58,228 bases of DNA. It comes from an uncultured Prevotellaceae bacterium. GTDB taxonomy: Bacteria > Bacteroidota > Bacteroidia > Bacteroidales > Bacteroidaceae. Location: the NCBI GenBank assembly GCA_900315075.1, contig OMXV01000029.1:1-58228 (forward strand), given 5' to 3'. The position numbers and the translations under genes are program-made. Under the pieces are notes generated by a model that did not search any database, had not been told where the DNA came from, and worked only from the letters and a program-made list of their open reading frames with translations. Below are positions 40,598 through 49,381 of the stretch, piece by piece. How positions within the stretch are numbered: position 1 is the stretch's first letter; each line of letters begins with the position of its first letter.

Positions 40598-42715
40598 ATG
40601 GTTAGAAGATTTAGTTTGTCTTCGTGCTGCCTGGCCATCGCTACTATGGCGATGGCACAGGCAGCATTCGTTTCCGACGATCAAGTGGCGGTGTTTTATC
40701 CTCAGGGATATGATGCCAGCCAACATCAGCCGTCACCTATTTTTGAACGAGAACCTGCAGCAATATGGCCATTGTCCGACAATTGGCAGTTGCGTCCTGT
40801 GTTCAGCATTCAAGATGGCAAAAACGTGGCCACGATAAAAGTCGGTGACGATGTAGATCTCTATGGCACAGGCGAGGTCACAGGACCATTGCGACGCAAT
40901 GGTATCGAGATTTCCTTGTGGAATATCGATACACCTGCATATGGTGTTGACAACGGTTCTCATCTGTACCAAAGCCATCCTTGGGTGATGGGCGTACGGA
41001 AAGATGGTACGGCATTTGGCATCATCGCTGACAATACATGGAGGCAGTCGATAAAAACGGGTAGGGAAGTGGTCTTTGAAAGTCAGGGGCCTGCTTTTAG
41101 GGTGATTGTCATCGAGCGTGAGAGTCCCAAAGCTGTGATGAAGGCATTGGCCGAACTCACTGGTACGATGAAGTTACCTCCCCTGTGGGCTTTGGGCTAT
41201 CAGCAGTGTCGTTTCAGTTATCAACCTGATACTCGGGTGAAAGAGATTGCCGACTTGTTGAGATACCATCGCATCCCATCGGATGTGATATGGATGGACA
41301 TCGATTACATGGATGGTTACAAGATTTTTACATTCAATCCAAAAGAATTTCCAGAGCCAAAGAAATTAAACGACTACTTGCATCAGAATCACTTCAAGGC
41401 TGTCTATATGATTGACCCGGGAGTGAAAGTGGAGCAAGGTTATTTCGTGGATGACCAGGGCACTGAGGCTGATTACTGGGTGAAGGATAAGGATGGAAAA
41501 CCATTCGTTGGAAATGTATGGCCAGGGGAATGTCATTTCCCAGATTTCACACGTCCAGAGGTGCGTATGTGGTGGGCTACCCTTTATAAAGACTACATGG
41601 CCCAGGGTATAGATGGCGTATGGAACGATATGAACGAACCTTCAGTCTTCGGAGGACCAGAGACATCAATGCCTGCTGACAATCGGCATCTTGGGGGCGA
41701 TGGCCTTTCTGCAGGGTCTCATCTTCGCTATCACAATGTATATGGCTTGAATATGGTGAAGGCAAGTCAACAAGGACTGCTGTTGGCCAATCCTCAGAAA
41801 CGGCCGTTTATTCTCTCTCGCTCCAACTTCTTGGGTGGACATCGGTATGCTGCCACATGGACGGGCGACAATCTGTCGTCATGGGAACAATTGAAACTGA
41901 GCGTGCCTATGTCGCTCACCCTCGGATTGTCCGGTCAGCCTTTCAATGGCCCTGATATTGGTGGTTTCTGCGAGAGTGCCAATGGCGAGTTGCTGGCACA
42001 TTGGACAGCAATGGGGGTGTTCTTCCCCTTCGTACGCAATCATAGTATCAAGGGAAGTGCCGACCAAGAACCATGGGCTTTTGGGGAACAGGTGCTCAAT
42101 TCTTGCCGTACGTCTATCGAGCGACGCTATAAATTGATGCCTTATATCTATACCTTGTTTCGTGAGGCAAGTGTAGATGGTATGCCTGTGATGCGCCCCG
42201 TTTTTATGGCCGATGCCAAGGACTTGAGTCTAAGGGCAGAAGACAAGGCTTTTCTGTTAGGGGGTGACTTGATGATTGTGCCCGCATGGGCTGAGAAAGT
42301 GGCTATGCCTAAAGGTGATTGGCAACCCATCACCCTGGAGAATAAACCCGATGATTATCAGGCTAAATTGTATCAACGTCCAGGCTCTGTCATCCCCGTT
42401 GCCAATTTAGCGCAGAGTACGGATGAACTGCGTACCGACTCGTTGACTTTGTTCGTATGTCTCGATGGTGCAATGAAAGCCGATGGCTCACTTTACGAAG
42501 ACGAGGGTGATGGCTTCAGCTATCGTGATGGCAATTATCGGATGACGCGTATGGAAGCTCATGCTGATGGAAAAAATCTCAGTGTGGCACTCTACCCAGA
42601 GGAGGGCATGATGGAGACTCCCCGACGTGTGTTGCGCATAGGATATATAAGAAAAGGAAAAATTATCTATTCTAAGTGGCAAGAAGGTACTTCGGCAACG
42701 ATGAAAATAAAATAG
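40598..42715 (+). CDS. GH31 alpha-glucosidase-type enzyme
   Basis: 705 residues, signal peptide about 1-20. The classical GH31 signature is present: nucleophile Asp344 in G-V-W-N-D-M-N-E-P-S-V-F and acid/base Asp424 in T-G-D-N. Substrate-pocket blocks I-W-M-D-I-D-Y-M-D-G (about 231-240) and R-N-H-S-I-K-G are those of alpha-glucosidases. It lies 8 bp after the adhesin gene in the operon. Repeat copy B begins immediately after its stop codon, so the following 207 bp belong to that element. Confidence 0.92.
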   Translation: MVRRFSLSSCCLAIATMAMAQAAFVSDDQVAVFYPQGYDASQHQPSPIFEREPAAIWPLSDNWQLRPVFSIQDGKNVATIKVGDDVDLYGTGEVTGPLRRNGIEISLWNIDTPAYGVDNGSHLYQSHPWVMGVRKDGTAFGIIADNTWRQSIKTGREVVFESQGPAFRVIVIERESPKAVMKALAELTGTMKLPPLWALGYQQCRFSYQPDTRVKEIADLLRYHRIPSDVIWMDIDYMDGYKIFTFNPKEFPEPKKLNDYLHQNHFKAVYMIDPGVKVEQGYFVDDQGTEADYWVKDKDGKPFVGNVWPGECHFPDFTRPEVRMWWATLYKDYMAQGIDGVWNDMNEPSVFGGPETSMPADNRHLGGDGLSAGSHLRYHNVYGLNMVKASQQGLLLANPQKRPFILSRSNFLGGHRYAATWTGDNLSSWEQLKLSVPMSLTLGLSGQPFNGPDIGGFCESANGELLAHWTAMGVFFPFVRNHSIKGSADQEPWAFGEQVLNSCRTSIERRYKLMPYIYTLFREASVDGMPVMRPVFMADAKDLSLRAEDKAFLLGGDLMIVPAWAEKVAMPKGDWQPITLENKPDDYQAKLYQRPGSVIPVANLAQSTDELRTDSLTLFVCLDGAMKADGSLYEDEGDGFSYRDGNYRMTRMEAHADGKNLSVALYPEEGMMETPRRVLRIGYIRKGKIIYSKWQEGTSATMKIK

Positions 42716-42890
42716 ATTGAAGATTCGTAAGTTCTCAACTTCTAGGTTATGAGGTCTTTAGGTTATAAGGTTATGAGGTGAGATTTGCTCAAATATGTCG
42801 TTAACAATACATATATCACCTTGAAACCTGCAAGAGAAGCGACCTAAAGACCTAAAAACCTGACGAAACTGGAGCTTTGGACTTTAGTCA
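42716..42890. repeat. Miniature inverted-repeat element, copy B
   Basis: The segment starts at the base after the GH31 stop codon. It aligns over its full length with the reverse complement of 13734-13907, at roughly 85-90% identity by eye. Shared blocks include CTCAACTTCTAGGTTATGAG, CAAATATGTCGTTA, ATACATATATCACCTT and ACGAAACTGGA. AGGTCTTTAGGT in one arm is the exact reverse complement of ACCTAAAGACCT in the other, so the transcript would fold into a long hairpin. The ends are less perfect than in copy A. Confidence 0.8.
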
Positions 42891-42922
42891 ATTAAACCTT
42901 AACCTCCAAATCAACAATTCTG

Positions 42923-45349
42923 ATGAGAAAGTTTTTTTCATTGATTATTCTGCTGACAGCTTGTTTCAACATGCTGTCGGCAGAAACGGTGGAAAATAAT
43001 CCACAAGCCAATCCCGAAGCTGTCGTGGTGTCGGGGAAGGCTCGCTTCACTGTGCTCACACCACAGATGATACGCATACAATACAGTTCACGACAACAGT
43101 TTGAAGACCGTGCCACTTTTGCGGTAATCAATAGAAACTTGCCTGTGCCCTCGTTTACGACCCGCGAGGAAAACGGCTTCTTGTATATAGAGACCGAGGC
43201 ATTGACACTTCGCTATAAAATTGGGTCAACAATCAATCCGGCGATGAAGTCGCCCAATAATCTTTGTGTCACTCTCCGGCTTAATGGCAGAGATGTTATC
43301 TGGTACCCAGGCAAAGATGATGCACTCAACCTAAAAGGCACCAAACGTACACTCGATACTGGAAGTGGTGATAATCAGCGACCTGATTTGGAGAATGGTA
43401 TTCTCTCTCGCGCGGGTTGGGCGATAATCGATGAATCGCCAAAGACAAAACGTGGGGATGGCTCTACCACTTTCGCATTCGACCAGCAGGTCAATGGCAT
43501 TGAGTGGGTGGCTCAACCTATCGACCCAAATGCCTATGACTGGTATTTTATGGGGTATGGACATGAATATAAGAAAGCAATTACAGACTATATAAAAATC
43601 ACTGGTCGGCAGCCATTGCCACCATTGTACGTCTTAGGATATTGGTACAGCAAATATCAGCGTTATTCCCAGCAGGATTTTATCAATTTGGTCAATGAGA
43701 TGAGCCAAAACCATATTCCACTTGATGTGATGATTTTTGATATGGACTGGCATCTTGATGGATGGACTGGTTGGACATGGAATAAAAACTTAATCCCCAA
43801 TCCAGAGGGATTGATACGCTGGATGCACAATCAAGGCGTGAAAGTGAGTCTGAACCTGCACCCGGCCGATGGCGTGGGGCGCCATGAGGACCACTTTGAT
43901 GAAATAAGTGCCGATATGAATATGGCAAATGTCGATAGAGTGCCATGGATGTTGGAAGACTCTACTTTCTATAAGTCAATGTTCAGCCATATCATCCGTG
44001 AACGCGAAAATCAGGGGGTAGATTTCTGGTGGATTGACTGGCAACAGAATCTGACCAATCCAAGGATGCAGGGGTTAGGTGAGACATTCTGGTGCAACCA
44101 TGTCTTTTTCAACGACATGCGAATCAATCGTACCGACCGTCGGCCATTTATTTTTCATCGATGGGGTGGACTGGGTAGCCATAGATATCCTATAGGCTTT
44201 TCAGGGGACACGTATTCCACTTTCGGTTCACTGGCATTCCAACCGTATTTCACAGCCACGGCATCAAATGTTTGCTTTGGTTATTGGGGACACGACTTGG
44301 GTGGGCACATTCAAATATCACCCACCAATCCTGAGTTGATGTTGAGATGGATGCAGTTTGGTGTCTTTTCACCCATCTTCCGTACACATGGTTCGAGTCA
44401 GGAAGGGTGCGAGCGCAGAATATGGAAATACGACAATTTCCCATTGTTGCTCGACTGTGTCAACTTGCGCTACAAGCTCATGCCCTATATTTATACGGCG
44501 GCTCGCCAGGCATACGATACTGGTATCTCTATTTGCCGTCCTTTATATTATGAATGGCCAGAGGAAAATGAGGCGTATCGACAGGAAGGTGAGTATATGT
44601 TTGGCGACGATATCCTTGTGTCGCCTATCGTGACACCTGCCGATGACAGTGGTAAGACATTCCATAAGACATGGCTGCCAGAGGGATTGTGGTATGATGT
44701 ATGCCGTGGACTGCTTGTTGAAGGGGAGCAAACCATCAATGGCTATTATGCACAGAGTGACATCCCTTATTACTACAAGGCGGGTTCGATTATCCCATGC
44801 AATCCATCGATGAACAATTTGAAATCACCGTCAGAAGAACTGATTCTGCAAGTGGTGCCAGGCGCAAATGGCGAAACCCAGATTTATGAAGACGAGGGTG
44901 ACTCTCAGGAATATATGGATGGTGCCTACACCATGACAAAGGTGAGTCAGAACCGCACGGCCAATATTGTCACACTGACGATACATCCCCGTGAGGGCGC
45001 ATTCGACCAGATGCTGTCTGCACGTTCGTATCAGATTGTTTTTATGTTGGAAGAGAGTCCTAAAGAAATATGTGTTAATGGCATTACTACAGATCAATGG
45101 ACATACGATGAATCAACTAAGACAGTGACTGTCTCTGTGCCATCGACATCGTGCAATGAACAAATAGAAGTCACATTGGAACGCTCGACTTCTGGCATTG
45201 ATGATATGAAGGCTTCTACGCTCATCTCTCAGAGATATTTCGACTTACAAGGTCGTGAAATCAGTCAGCACGATACACATCGCCAGATTTATATCGTGAA
45301 AAGTGTATGGTCTGATGGCCGGGTTACAACAAACAAAATACAGAAATGA
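42923..45349 (+). CDS. GH31 glycosidase, paralogue 2, with C-terminal tail
   Basis: 808 residues, signal peptide about 1-20. It matches the GH31 enzyme at 34574-36826 almost without gaps: identical D-F-W-W-I-D-W-Q-Q (nucleophile about Asp372), G-F-S-G-D-T (acid/base) and long identical blocks such as V-L-G-Y-W-Y-S-K-Y-Q-R-Y. It is longer by a 45-residue end (Y-F-D-L-Q-G-R-E-I ... I-Y-I-V-K-S) that the other copy lacks. Its stop overlaps the start of the SusE/F-like gene (ATGA at 45346-45349). It probably acts on a related linkage but is sorted or retained differently. Confidence 0.9.
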   Translation: MRKFFSLIILLTACFNMLSAETVENNPQANPEAVVVSGKARFTVLTPQMIRIQYSSRQQFEDRATFAVINRNLPVPSFTTREENGFLYIETEALTLRYKIGSTINPAMKSPNNLCVTLRLNGRDVIWYPGKDDALNLKGTKRTLDTGSGDNQRPDLENGILSRAGWAIIDESPKTKRGDGSTTFAFDQQVNGIEWVAQPIDPNAYDWYFMGYGHEYKKAITDYIKITGRQPLPPLYVLGYWYSKYQRYSQQDFINLVNEMSQNHIPLDVMIFDMDWHLDGWTGWTWNKNLIPNPEGLIRWMHNQGVKVSLNLHPADGVGRHEDHFDEISADMNMANVDRVPWMLEDSTFYKSMFSHIIRERENQGVDFWWIDWQQNLTNPRMQGLGETFWCNHVFFNDMRINRTDRRPFIFHRWGGLGSHRYPIGFSGDTYSTFGSLAFQPYFTATASNVCFGYWGHDLGGHIQISPTNPELMLRWMQFGVFSPIFRTHGSSQEGCERRIWKYDNFPLLLDCVNLRYKLMPYIYTAARQAYDTGISICRPLYYEWPEENEAYRQEGEYMFGDDILVSPIVTPADDSGKTFHKTWLPEGLWYDVCRGLLVEGEQTINGYYAQSDIPYYYKAGSIIPCNPSMNNLKSPSEELILQVVPGANGETQIYEDEGDSQEYMDGAYTMTKVSQNRTANIVTLTIHPREGAFDQMLSARSYQIVFMLEESPKEICVNGITTDQWTYDESTKTVTVSVPSTSCNEQIEVTLERSTSGIDDMKASTLISQRYFDLQGREISQHDTHRQIYIVKSVWSDGRVTTNKIQK

Positions 45350-46266
45350 CTATGAAAAGGTATCGCATATTTTTAGCCACATTGGTAGCAATTATGTCAG
45401 CGGCTTTCTCTAATGCACAGGATATCGAGCAGTTGTGGGCTACTGGAAGTGCTGTGCCTGATGGGACATGCCAGCTGACAAAACGCCCGGACGGACAATT
45501 CCGTTTTGCTGGTGCATTGAACCCCGGAGAACTGAAGATTATGACCACAGAACACTTCGTCAAAGGTACTACACAATTCCTCAGACCACAGTTGGTGGAT
45601 TCTTATCTTATCAACAATGGGATAGGGTATGCGTTCACCACAGATGAGAATCAACCTGGATGGGTTGTGTCGTTTCAGGAGGATACATATCGTTTCCTGG
45701 TTGATACGCAAGGACGTAAAGTGACGGGAGAGTTGATGCTTCCTTGGAATGAATTGTTGATTGCCGGCAGTGCGTTCCCAGGTGGTTCCGACCGCACAGA
45801 GTGGAAACGTGATAATATGTTGTCTTTTGAACGTGACCACGACAATCCATACATCTTCACTTGGACTGGCGAATTAGGTGTCTATGATAACGTTGTAGAA
45901 CCTGGTCGTTTCAAACTGGAAGGACAGATGACATGGGGACCGCGTGAGTTGCATCCTTACGTGCAGGATGAGGATATATTAGAGGCCTCGCAAGTGTGTA
46001 TGGGTGGTCCCGACAACAAATGGCATGTGTCGGTAGATGGTGTGTATAAAATCACCGTTGACCTCTTTTATGAAACAATTAGTGCCGAATTGCTTTATTC
46101 TTCGTCAAACCTTGATGCAACAGGGATTCAATCAAATAAAATGGAAAGTGATGACGTTTATATGGAAATATATGATATGAACGGCATCCGCTTGCAGCAT
46201 CTTCGTAAAGGGCTTAACATCGTAAAAATGGGCGATGGCACCGTACGAAAAATATGGCATCGCTGA
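45346..46266 (+). CDS. SusE/SusF-like secreted glycan-binding protein 2, with C-terminal tail
   Basis: 306 residues; signal peptide about 1-24, no lipobox. It has the same two binding domains as the protein at 36848 (L-W-A-T-G-S-A-V-P-D-G and L-L-I-A-G-S-A-F-P-G-G, ending G-V-Y-K-I-T-V-D-L-F). About 50 extra residues end in Y-D-M-N-G-I-R-L-Q-H-L-R-K-G-L-N-I-V-K-M, nearly the same tail as in the adhesin at 37594. Translationally coupled to GH31 paralogue 2 by a 4-bp overlap. A fragment of the miniature repeat starts directly after its stop codon. Confidence 0.75.
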   Translation: MTMKRYRIFLATLVAIMSAAFSNAQDIEQLWATGSAVPDGTCQLTKRPDGQFRFAGALNPGELKIMTTEHFVKGTTQFLRPQLVDSYLINNGIGYAFTTDENQPGWVVSFQEDTYRFLVDTQGRKVTGELMLPWNELLIAGSAFPGGSDRTEWKRDNMLSFERDHDNPYIFTWTGELGVYDNVVEPGRFKLEGQMTWGPRELHPYVQDEDILEASQVCMGGPDNKWHVSVDGVYKITVDLFYETISAELLYSSSNLDATGIQSNKMESDDVYMEIYDMNGIRLQHLRKGLNIVKMGDGTVRKIWHR

Positions 46267-46312
46267 CAACCTTAAAACCTACAAGCAAAGCGACCTCAAA
46301 ACCTCATACAAC
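46267..46312. repeat. Fragment of the miniature repeat, copy C
   Basis: ACCTTAAAACCTACAAGCAA followed by AGCGACCTCAAAACCTCA closely matches the inner left part of copy A (reverse complement). It lies exactly between the stop codon at 46266 and the ATG at 46314 and supplies the whole leader of the protease gene. Confidence 0.65.
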
Positions 46313-46313
46313 C

Positions 46314-49300
46314 ATGAACTGTAAAACAATAATCTTATGTCTGATGTCGATGCTATGTGTCAACGTCAGCGCAGAACCCATATCACGTCAAACTGCTCGC
46401 CATCGAGCAGAAAGTTTCATTCAGGAACGGGGATTCACCTTGGCAGAGAAGATGCCATTTAGGATGCCGCGGCATCAGAATGATGCATCGGCAGAAACAG
46501 CGTTTTATTATATCTTTCAGACAGAAGGCGAACATGGTTTCGTTGTGGTTTCTGGCGACGACCGCACATTGCCAGTCTTAGGATTTACAGAGCACGGACA
46601 TTTCGACGAGACGGACATCCCCGAGGGACTGCACTTCCTCTTACAGATGTATCAGGAACAGATACAACAGTTGGATGCGCCAAATTCATCTTTGTCGAAT
46701 GACAAGAAAAATACTGCTCTTTACCATCTTCCCACACGACATAATGTGCAACCGCTCATGCAGACGTTGTGGAACCAGGGCGACCCTTATAATTTGTTGT
46801 GCCCCCAGTACTACGAAAGCGACGGTAGTATGGGTGGACATAGCGCCACAGGATGTGTTGCCACGGCATTGGCTCAGGTAATGAATTATTATCGTTATCC
46901 AGAGGAAACCATGCGCTATATTCCTTCATACAAATTGGAATACGATACAAGTCAGGGTAAAAAGGAAATAGTAGTACAGGGAATACCACAGCATTCTGTC
47001 ATCGATTGGAATCATATGCAGGATGTCTATAATGGTAATGAGATTGAAACAGAGAAAACTGCCGTTGCCCAGTTGATGCACTGGGTCGGTGTTGGTTGCC
47101 GCATGAGTTATGGCGGGTCGTCAGCAGCAACAATGGCTGATGCTTTGAATGCATTGGTCACCTATTTCGGATACGACGATGGCAGTCATTTGGAGAGCAG
47201 GTCAAATCATAGTATAGAGAGTTGGTCACAACTTTTATATTCTGAGATTGCCACCGGGCATCCCATTGCTTTCGCTGCATGCAATTCGGGTGGTGCCCAT
47301 GCCTTCGTACTTGATGGATATGATATCGAGGGCCTTTTCCATATTAATTGGGGATGGGGTGGTCTGGATAATGGTTATTTCCGTATCGACGTGATGGCAC
47401 CCGACGATAATAGTGGAATCGGTGCGAGTTCAACTCCCGACGGCTATAATATGGGGCAGGATGCTATCATAGGCCTCCGCTTGCCTGATGACGTGAAAGC
47501 CGAGACGCAACAACCACGACTGACTGTGAACGACTGGGAAATACGTCGAGGAAACACCTTCTTTGCCAACTATGTCAATTGGGCTGGATTCACAGCCACA
47601 TGGGACATGGGCATTGGATATGTGGATGAGACGGGGACGTTGGTGCCGGTAGGTGAGAATATGTCGATGCGATTGGATGCTAATTATTATGTCGGCTTGG
47701 AGTTCGTGGTTGAGGGTCTCAGTGAGGGCGTCTATCATATAGTGCCAATCAGCAAAAAAGCATCTACAAAGGTTTGGCAGACAAATGTCAACCCTGCCAT
47801 CTCGTACATAGAGGCTGTGGTAGATGAACAGGGAAATGTAAGTCTCACTCAACATCCGATAGAAGATGTATCAATTACCGACATCTCTTTTCCTGGAAAT
47901 CATAAGAAAGGTGAACGCCAGAATGTGGTTGTCTCATTCCAGAATTATGGGGAGGAATATTTCCGTGAGATTCATCTGTTGGCAAGTATGACCAATCAAA
48001 TGGGCGAGAGTGTCTGCCGCACTGCAGTAACGATGGTTGATGAAGGTGAAACGACGGCTTCTTTCAGTTTTGTTCCCGATAGGTCGGGCAAATGGAATGT
48101 CTGGCTCTCCACCGACAATCACGGAAACAATATCTTAGGGAAGAGTGAAGTGGAAATTACGGATGAAGGAAATGCAAACACACATCAACTACGTTATCTG
48201 AGCCATAGCATTTCAAACAAATCCAACAATGTCATCTATGGTAATTGTATGCAAGGGAAAGTGACGGTTCGTAATGAAGCCGCAGAGACATACAATGGCA
48301 AATTGCGGCTGTGGCTCTTCAAACTGGCTGATAATGGCTACTACTATGGCGCCTCAAGTGTCTATGTGCCAGTAGTGGTGGAGCCGAATGGCACGGCGAA
48401 AGCGGAATTCTATTTCGACCAACTCGAATACGGGAAACAATACAATATGAGTATTCTCTATGAGGATGGTGGGGATATCACGAATGGTGGACTCAAAGAT
48501 ATGGGTAGGCCAAGCCGGGGAATTGTGTATTGGCAGCAAGACAAAGACATCGCTGGTGTAGCACCTGCATCTGTTCTGCACATTCCCGCTGCAGCCCTTG
48601 CTGTAGATATGTCGGGAATGGGTAACATGGTAAAGACGGTCTATCCCAACAATAATCCTAATACAATTTATATGATGGCTGCATCGGATGAGATGCCCAC
48701 AGGACTGGAGACATGCAATGTCGTCGTTGATGGTCATGCCGGTCATCTTCGCCTGACAGACGGGTATGGTTTTATGTCTCCGATTACTTTCACGGCAACA
48801 GAGGCTACATATTCACGACAGCCATTGCCAAATCAGTGGGAGACTATAGCCTTGCCTTTTGCACCTCAGGAAATCCCTGAAGGAGTAAGAGTGAAGTCGT
48901 TCACAGAAGAAAACATGGATGGCATGCCGCATTTCATGGATGTGACAACAATGGATGATTGTATTCCCTATCTGATTTATTCGGTATCTGACGATTCGCT
49001 GACATTTAGTGCCTCAGATATATCGGTGATGGCTACAAAAGAAAAATCATTGTCGGTGGGCACACCAACAACACGGCTTGTGGGTACAACAGTCAAAAAG
49101 TGTCTTTCGGATGTTTTCTTACTTGATAATGAAAATGCTTGCTTTATAAGAAACAATGATCCTGTCGTGCTTGATGCCTTTAGGGCTTATCTGGTGTCAT
49201 CGACCTTGGACGGTCTGGTGCCAATTGAAACACCCGAAGGCATCCATCGGTTTGTGTCGAGTGATAGCGACGGTGGAAAATGCTATGACTTGCAAGGCAG

Positions 49301-49364
49301 ACAAGTTGACAATCCCACAAAAGGTATATACATTCGGAATCATCGAAAAGTGGTGGTAAAATAA
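46314..49364 (+). CDS. Secreted C10 (streptopain-like) cysteine peptidase with C-terminal tail
   Basis: 1016 residues from the ATG at 46314; a frame open to 46254 runs through repeat copy C and is not the start. Signal peptide 1-20, then an inhibitory propeptide (about 21-140, R-H-R-A-E-S-F-I and F-V-V-V-S-G-D-D). In the peptidase domain (about 141-390) Cys181 lies in G-H-S-A-T-G-C-V-A-T-A-L-A-Q and His329 in G-G-A-H-A-F-V-L-D-G-Y, followed by N-W-G-W-G-G. A long region of immunoglobulin-like domains ends in Y-D-L-Q-G-R-Q-V ... G-I-Y-I-R-N-H-R-K-V-V-V-K. SpeB-like proteases digest proteins broadly. In the middle of a glycosidase operon it points to a glycoprotein substrate. Confidence 0.9.
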   Translation: MNCKTIILCLMSMLCVNVSAEPISRQTARHRAESFIQERGFTLAEKMPFRMPRHQNDASAETAFYYIFQTEGEHGFVVVSGDDRTLPVLGFTEHGHFDETDIPEGLHFLLQMYQEQIQQLDAPNSSLSNDKKNTALYHLPTRHNVQPLMQTLWNQGDPYNLLCPQYYESDGSMGGHSATGCVATALAQVMNYYRYPEETMRYIPSYKLEYDTSQGKKEIVVQGIPQHSVIDWNHMQDVYNGNEIETEKTAVAQLMHWVGVGCRMSYGGSSAATMADALNALVTYFGYDDGSHLESRSNHSIESWSQLLYSEIATGHPIAFAACNSGGAHAFVLDGYDIEGLFHINWGWGGLDNGYFRIDVMAPDDNSGIGASSTPDGYNMGQDAIIGLRLPDDVKAETQQPRLTVNDWEIRRGNTFFANYVNWAGFTATWDMGIGYVDETGTLVPVGENMSMRLDANYYVGLEFVVEGLSEGVYHIVPISKKASTKVWQTNVNPAISYIEAVVDEQGNVSLTQHPIEDVSITDISFPGNHKKGERQNVVVSFQNYGEEYFREIHLLASMTNQMGESVCRTAVTMVDEGETTASFSFVPDRSGKWNVWLSTDNHGNNILGKSEVEITDEGNANTHQLRYLSHSISNKSNNVIYGNCMQGKVTVRNEAAETYNGKLRLWLFKLADNGYYYGASSVYVPVVVEPNGTAKAEFYFDQLEYGKQYNMSILYEDGGDITNGGLKDMGRPSRGIVYWQQDKDIAGVAPASVLHIPAAALAVDMSGMGNMVKTVYPNNNPNTIYMMAASDEMPTGLETCNVVVDGHAGHLRLTDGYGFMSPITFTATEATYSRQPLPNQWETIALPFAPQEIPEGVRVKSFTEENMDGMPHFMDVTTMDDCIPYLIYSVSDDSLTFSASDISVMATKEKSLSVGTPTTRLVGTTVKKCLSDVFLLDNENACFIRNNDPVVLDAFRAYLVSSTLDGLVPIETPEGIHRFVSSDSDGGKCYDLQGRQVDNPTKGIYIRNHRKVVVK

Positions 49365-49381
49365 TGCAAATTCCATAGGTT

